64,000 nt of DNA from Bartonella schoenbuchensis R1 (GTDB lineage Bacteria; Pseudomonadota; Alphaproteobacteria; Rhizobiales; Rhizobiaceae), in NCBI RefSeq assembly GCF_002022685.1, contig NZ_CP019789.1, forward strand, positions 124,001-188,000, given 5' to 3'. Position numbers and translations under genes: made by a program. Shown here piece by piece: positions 59,763-64,000 of the stretch; within the stretch, counting starts at the first letter, position 1; every line of letters starts with the position of its first letter. The notes under the pieces were generated by a model. The model searched no databases, was not told where the DNA came from, and saw only the letters and a list, made by a program, of their open reading frames with translations.

Positions 59763-60574
59763 AATTTTATATTGTCGATTTAAAAAAGAAAATCAAGCTT
59801 TGAAACAAAAAACGTAGAAAGAATAGTTAAAAAGCTTTCTTTTGAATTTAATTTATATTTAGCATAAGAAATATTTTTGGTTTTTCTTTAACATTTTGTG
59901 ATTTGCGGTTTTTGAATGATTTTATTTTTGTACTGTAGGTTGCTGAATATGCAAGAAATTTGTCAATTATTTATAATAAAACAGCCTATGTTTTTGTTTA
60001 AAGTAGATAAAATATTGGCTTTGTTATAGGTAATTCTTGATCAAAGTTTTCTCTTATTTCTATGTTTGTTTGCAATGTAGCTTATAATTTACGGGATGAT
60101 TAGGCTATAAAAGTGAACGCCACTAATTAATGTGAAAATTAATTTTTCTTTTTAAAAGCTGGGTTATCCAATCTGTTGAAAAATCTCTACAATATTCGAA
60201 TTTCGTTGAATATATGTGGAGATATAAAATTACTCAAATTGAGTTGAAAGTGTTTTGCAAATCCGGTTTTAAAGAAGCATTTTTCCAAATAACTGAATAG
60301 GTTCTATACATTTGGAACTCTTATAAATGCTCTATTTGCCAAGCGTAATCTTCTATAATGCAAGTCTATCTTAATGGCTTTTTACTTATGGTATTTAAAA
60401 ACTACAGCGTTTTCATAAAAAGAAGCTTACACTTAGAAATTAGACGCTTTTAAGAATAATATTTTTTTCTTTATGTGGCAATGTGAGTAAAAACAATAAA
60501 CCGTGTGGCTATTGTTAGTGATAATTTTTAGCGTAGTGCAAAAGTGTTAATATGGTTATAAAGATTTGATTTCT
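59763..60574. other. AT-rich spacer between the SRP RNA gene and kdsB
   Basis: About 810 bases without a gene-like frame. The left end carries the likely SRP RNA promoter (AATCAA and TTTATA on the plus strand, giving TTGATT and TATAAA with a rather long 19-base spacing). I see no tRNA or other RNA signature in the rest. Confidence 0.5.
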
Positions 60575-61309
60575 TTATGTTAAGATTTTGCGTACTTTAT
60601 CAAGATCAGACTGTGTGTCGACACTTAAGGGAATCGTATCAATTATTTCTACATCGATACGCATATTATTTTCTAATGCACGTAATTGTTCAAGTTTTTC
60701 ACGTTGTTCGAGTGTGGATGGTGCAAGAGTTACAAATCGTTCAAGTGCTTCACGTCGATAAGCATATAATCCAATATGATGGTAAAGAGGACCATTTCCG
60801 TAAGGTGCAGTTGCACGGGTGAAGTAAAGAGCACGCAAACGGTTTTGAGAAAGCGGTGTACCAATAATTTTGACTACATTGGGATTTGTTTTTTCATCTT
60901 CTTCAACAAGTTTAGCACCCAGGGTTGCAATATCAGTTAAGTCATTTTCTAAAGGTTGTAGAGTGCTAATAATTTCGTGAGCGGTTATTGTTGGTAAATC
61001 ACCTTGTAGATTTACAATGATATTGTAGTGTCGCTCAGGATCAATGATGGTTAAAGCTTCATAGATGCGATCAGATCCTGATTGATGGTCAGTACGTGTT
61101 ATGATGCATTCATGTCCGTAAGCTGTAACAGCTTGAGCGATGGTATTGTGGTCCGTTGCAACAATGATACGTCCTAATGCAGCTTTTTTCGCTTGTTCAG
61201 CTACATGAATAATCATAGGTTTTCCAGCGATTTCAGCGAGAGGTTTTCCTGGAAGACGAGATGAACCCATGCGAGCAGGAATAAGAATGAGTGGTTTAAA
61301 AGCCATCAC
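60575..61309 (-). CDS. kdsB: 3-deoxy-manno-octulosonate cytidylyltransferase
   Basis: The 244-residue nucleotidyltransferase activates Kdo with CTP for lipopolysaccharide inner-core synthesis. It has the N-terminal [27 protein letters not shown] signature, [30 protein letters not shown] and NLQGDLPTI. Two Met codons stand at the start; the second (61306) also fits the family. It faces away from the cytochrome c gene, an arrangement common in rhizobia. Confidence 0.96.
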   Translation of the reverse strand: MMAFKPLILIPARMGSSRLPGKPLAEIAGKPMIIHVAEQAKKAALGRIIVATDHNTIAQAVTAYGHECIITRTDHQSGSDRIYEALTIIDPERHYNIIVNLQGDLPTITAHEIISTLQPLENDLTDIATLGAKLVEEDEKTNPNVVKIIGTPLSQNRLRALYFTRATAPYGNGPLYHHIGLYAYRREALERFVTLAPSTLEQREKLEQLRALENNMRIDVEIIDTIPLSVDTQSDLDKVRKILT

Positions 61310-61407
61310 TAGAGTTCCAAATGTTGTATATTTGATATATTTATAATGATATACTATAAGGAAAAGCCTTAAACTGAAAATGATAAAAATTGAATATTTA
61401 GATTTTA

Positions 61408-61968
61408 ATGAAACGATCTACATTTACCTATTTTATTTGTGCTTCTCTGTTTTTGCTAATTATTGCGGGGGGAATTTTCATTTTTAGTGATGTAATTTAT
61501 AATTATTTTGCATCAGTTCAACATTCTTATACTGCAGATAATGATGATCTTAAAGAAAAGCAGGATCTATCTCACCATTATCTATCGTTAAATGAGCGTC
61601 TTCAAAAAGGTGATCTTGAAAATGGGCGTAAAATTTTTCGTCAGTGTGCTCTATGTCATACTTCTGGGCGTGATAATTCTAACCGTGTTCTTGGCCCAAC
61701 ACTTTGGGAGATAGTAAATCGCCCTTTTGCGGATGCAAAAGATTTTACTTATTCAAGAGTGTTACGTGAAAATTCTAATAAAAAATGGGATTTTCCCACT
61801 TTAGATCACTATCTTCAATCACCTCGTAAAGCATTTCCAGGGACGACTATGTCATTTCGAGGGATTAAAAATGATCAAGATCGTGCTGATCTTTTACTTT
61901 ATTTACGCAGTCTATCTGATCACCCTGTTCCTTTACCACTGGATAATGAAGATGCTAAACAAAATTAG
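61408..61968 (+). CDS. Membrane-anchored cytochrome c (CycM-like)
   Basis: The 186-residue protein has an uncleaved N-terminal signal anchor (about residues 8-32) and one class-I cytochrome c domain with the haem motif CALCH (Cys80, Cys83, His84). The distal Met is in [11 protein letters not shown]. Bacteroid and rhizobial CycM proteins carry electrons between the bc1 complex and cytochrome c oxidase. It depends on the ccm genes at 6-9 kb for haem attachment. It is divergent from kdsB by about 100 bases. A separate cbb3 or aa3 oxidase is not in this window. Confidence 0.9.
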   Translation: MKRSTFTYFICASLFLLIIAGGIFIFSDVIYNYFASVQHSYTADNDDLKEKQDLSHHYLSLNERLQKGDLENGRKIFRQCALCHTSGRDNSNRVLGPTLWEIVNRPFADAKDFTYSRVLRENSNKKWDFPTLDHYLQSPRKAFPGTTMSFRGIKNDQDRADLLLYLRSLSDHPVPLPLDNEDAKQN

Positions 61969-62110
61969 TTTGTGCTAGAAGTGCTGACTTTAAAAGTATG
62001 TGTAGTTAACTTTATTTGTGATTTGGGTTTTATCGAGTTATCAGAAAAATTGTGATGAATGTATTATTTAAAGTGATTTGGTGTGACTTGATCAAAAGGT
62101 AAAATAAGAA

Positions 62111-63231
62111 ATGGTGGCCTATATTCTATGGCGTCTCTTACTAATTATACCGACACTGATTGGTATTTTGACGGTAACATTTGTCGTTGTACAATTTACA
62201 CCCGGTGGACCTATTGAGAATATTATTGCTCAATTACAAGGAATGGGTGGTGATGCTGTAGGACGGGTGGCTGGTGGTAGCGATCTTAGTCTTTCTTCTG
62301 ATAGTATTTTTGATGGCGCGCATGCTGATTTATCTGCTTATGGGGTTCTAAGTACCGTGGAGCACAAGGGTTGGATCCAGAATTTATTGCCAAACTTGAA
62401 CGGCAATTTGGTTTTGATAAGCCACCTTTGGAGCGTTATTTGACGATGCTTGGCAATTATATACGTTTTGATTTTGGGGAGTCTTATATACAAGGGCGTT
62501 CAGTTATTGAGTTGATTAAGAGTGCTCTACCTGTTTCTCTTTCTTTTGGTTTTTGGAATTTGCTGATTTCTTATACTATTTCCATACCGTTAGGAATCCG
62601 TAAAGCTCTTAAAGAAGGCTCTGCTTTTGATGTATGGACGAGTGCTATTATTGTTATTGGCTATGCAATTCCTAATTTTCTCTTTGGAATTTTTTTAATG
62701 GTTTTTTTTGCTGGGGGATCTTTTTTTGATTGGTTTCCATTAGGTCATTTGACTTCGGATAATTTTGATAAATTATCCTTTGGAGGCAAGATATTAGATT
62801 ATCTGTACCATTTGATTTTACCATTAACAGCGATGGTCATTTCTTCTTTTGCTACAACAACCTTGTTAACGAAAAATTGTTTTCTGGAAGAAATTCGTCA
62901 GCAATACGTCATTACAGCTCGCGCGAAGGGTTTAAGCGAACGCTCTATTCTTTATGGTCATATTTTTCGCAATGCGATATTGATTGTAATTGCCAGTTTT
63001 CCTGCAGCTTTTATGGGTTCATTTTTTAGCGGATCTTTATTGATTGAAATGCTGTATTCATTAAACGGTATGGGGCTTTTAAGTTATACATCTATTGTTA
63101 ACCGTGATTACGCTGTTGTATTTGCCTGTCTTTATATTTTTTCTCTGATTGGTCTTGTTGTGAGTCTTATTTCTGATATCATTTATATGCTGGTTGATCC
63201 ACGTATTGATTTTGATAGAAAAGATTTATGA
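62111..63231 (+). CDS. yejB: Peptide ABC transporter permease (YejB-like), frameshifted
   Basis: This is a DppB/YejB-type permease. The first frame has the N-terminal helix ([35 protein letters not shown]) and the insert typical of YejB ([15 protein letters not shown]...). The second frame continues [39 protein letters not shown], the inner helices, and the EAA motif region ([26 protein letters not shown]). The break is at four G (62342-62345), where one more G restores [17 protein letters not shown] and a 373-residue protein. The substrate, probably short peptides or microcin-like compounds, is inferred from the family. yejE follows with overlapping ATGA. Confidence 0.88.
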
Positions 63232-64000
63232 TGGAAAAGATAAAGTATGATCAATTCTGTGACTCGAAGTTACAAAAACGATCTTTTTTTTCTCCATTGA
63301 GTGCGCGTCGTTGGCGTAATTTCAAACAAAATCGTCGTGGTTGGTGGTCATTGTGGCTCTTTTTATTTTTATGTTTTTGTTCTTTTTCAGCAGAATTTAT
63401 TGCCAATGATCGCCCTATTATTGCTTCTTATAAGGGGGAGTTGCTATTCCCTGTTTTTTTTGATTATTCCGATGAAAAATTTGGTGGAAACTTAGCCGTA
63501 GCGGACTTTCGAGATTCTTTCATTCAAAATGAGATTGCAAAACATGGTTGGGCGGTGTGGCCACTAGTTCGTTATTCATATAATACAGTAGTAGGTAATA
63601 AAACTGTAGCATTATCACCTCCTTTTTGGCTTCAAAGTAAAGAAGAGCGTTGTATCAATTATGCACAAGGAAGCGCTGATCCGGAATGCACGATAAGTCG
63701 ATGGAATTGGCTTGGGACAGATGATCTAACACGTGATGTTTTTGCGCGGGTTTTATATGGCTTTCGATTATCGATAATTTTTAGTATTCTTTTGACAGCT
63801 ATTTCAGCTATTATTGGTGTTATAGCAGGGGCAGTTCAGGGGTATTTTGGTGGTTGGGTTGATTTAATTTGTCAACGTTTGATTGAAATATGGTCTTCTG
63901 TACCGTCGCTTTATTTAATTATTATTATGGCTGCTGTTTTGGCGCAGGGTTTTTGGGTGTTGTTAGGGGTTATGCTTCTTTTTCAGTGGGTCGCATTGGT
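63228..64000 (+). CDS. yejE: Peptide ABC transporter permease (YejE-like), 3' end outside window
   Basis: A continuous open frame runs from the ATG at 63228 (overlapping the yejB stop) to the window end, about 257 codons. It has an N-terminal [38 protein letters not shown] segment (DppC/OppC N-terminal family), a long periplasmic insert ([17 protein letters not shown]..., typical of YejE), then [30 protein letters not shown] and further helices up to [21 protein letters not shown]. The EAA loop and C-terminus lie outside. It is the second permease of the yejABEF-type importer; the ATPase gene would follow. No frameshift is seen in it. Confidence 0.88.
   Translation, partial: MMEKIKYDQFCDSKLQKRSFFSPLSARRWRNFKQNRRGWWSLWLFLFLCFCSFSAEFIANDRPIIASYKGELLFPVFFDYSDEKFGGNLAVADFRDSFIQNEIAKHGWAVWPLVRYSYNTVVGNKTVALSPPFWLQSKEERCINYAQGSADPECTISRWNWLGTDDLTRDVFARVLYGFRLSIIFSILLTAISAIIGVIAGAVQGYFGGWVDLICQRLIEIWSSVPSLYLIIIMAAVLAQGFWVLLGVMLLFQWVAL

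Noticed and set aside
1..64000. Defence system, prophage, insertion sequence or CRISPR array
   Set aside because: No transposase, integrase, phage, Cas, restriction or toxin-antitoxin gene and no regular direct-repeat array were seen; nearly all genes are core housekeeping families.

Overview
The window is a low-GC, gene-dense alphaproteobacterial chromosome segment, most likely from Bartonella or a close relative in Hyphomicrobiales. The evidence is GcrA and Irr, rhizobial gene orders (fabI-fabB-fabA divergent from irr; acnA divergent from ccmABCDG; phoH-ybeY-corC-lnt-xre-metK-trmB; rpsT next to dnaA-dnaN-recF), AT-rich codon use, long AT-rich spacers and missing biosynthetic neighbours. The genus is an inference from gene content, not from a database match.

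Layout. 1-1 kb: the end of a Tim44-like gene and an Smr-domain gene. 1-4.3 kb (minus strand): argD, argF and hslO; argD is frameshifted and argF carries an in-frame TAG. 4.7-5.2 kb: gcrA. 6.1-9.0 kb (minus): ccmA-ccmB-ccmC-ccmD-ccmG, divergent from acnA (9.3-12.0 kb), with a palindrome between them that matches the Irr-box (ICE) pattern. 12.2-17.7 kb (plus): rpsT, dnaA, dnaN, recF, aroQ. 17.9-22.2 kb: cyoABCD, the cytochrome bo-type quinol oxidase. 22.3-25.7 kb: fabI-fabB-fabA facing irr. 25.7-31.2 kb (minus): an SH3-domain protein, an NlpC/P60 hydrolase, an M17 aminopeptidase, coaA and an asparaginase. 31.4-33.3 kb: hslVU. 34.4-57 kb is almost entirely minus strand and is translation and RNA centred: phoH-ybeY-corC-lnt-xre-metK-trmB, then rimP-nusA-ylxR-infB-rbfA-truB, then rpsO-pnp, with a plus-strand MFS transporter inserted. 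53.3-59.8 kb (minus): the SRP RNA, dnaX, ybaB, recR, tsaB, rimI and miaB. 60.6-64 kb: kdsB, a membrane-anchored cytochrome c, and the start of a yejBE peptide ABC transporter that runs off the window.

The gene set is core housekeeping: replication start (DnaA, DnaN, RecF, DnaX, RecR), translation and RNA turnover (InfB, NusA, RimP, RbfA, TruB, S15, PNPase), aerobic respiration (Ccm, Cyo, aconitase), type II fatty-acid synthesis, and envelope building (Lnt, KdsB). I see no CRISPR array, insertion sequence, prophage, toxin-antitoxin pair or defence island, no convincing tRNA, and no clearly new multi-gene system.

The most striking global signal is that nine genes (argD, ccmA, dnaA, aroQ, cyoD, pnp, an MFS gene, infB, yejB) are each broken once by what looks like loss of one base in a homopolymer of 4-7 visible bases. 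Adding one base restores the full-length family protein in every case. dnaA and infB are essential in bacteria, so base-calling or assembly error is the simplest explanation. The argF stop is a substitution and is more likely real. The best regulatory leads are the ICE-like palindrome between ccmA and acnA, a promoter-plus-terminator leader just before rimP-nusA-infB, and a DnaA-box palindrome upstream of dnaA. The best protein-level oddity is a repetitive Glu/Pro/Gln-rich tail on CyoD.
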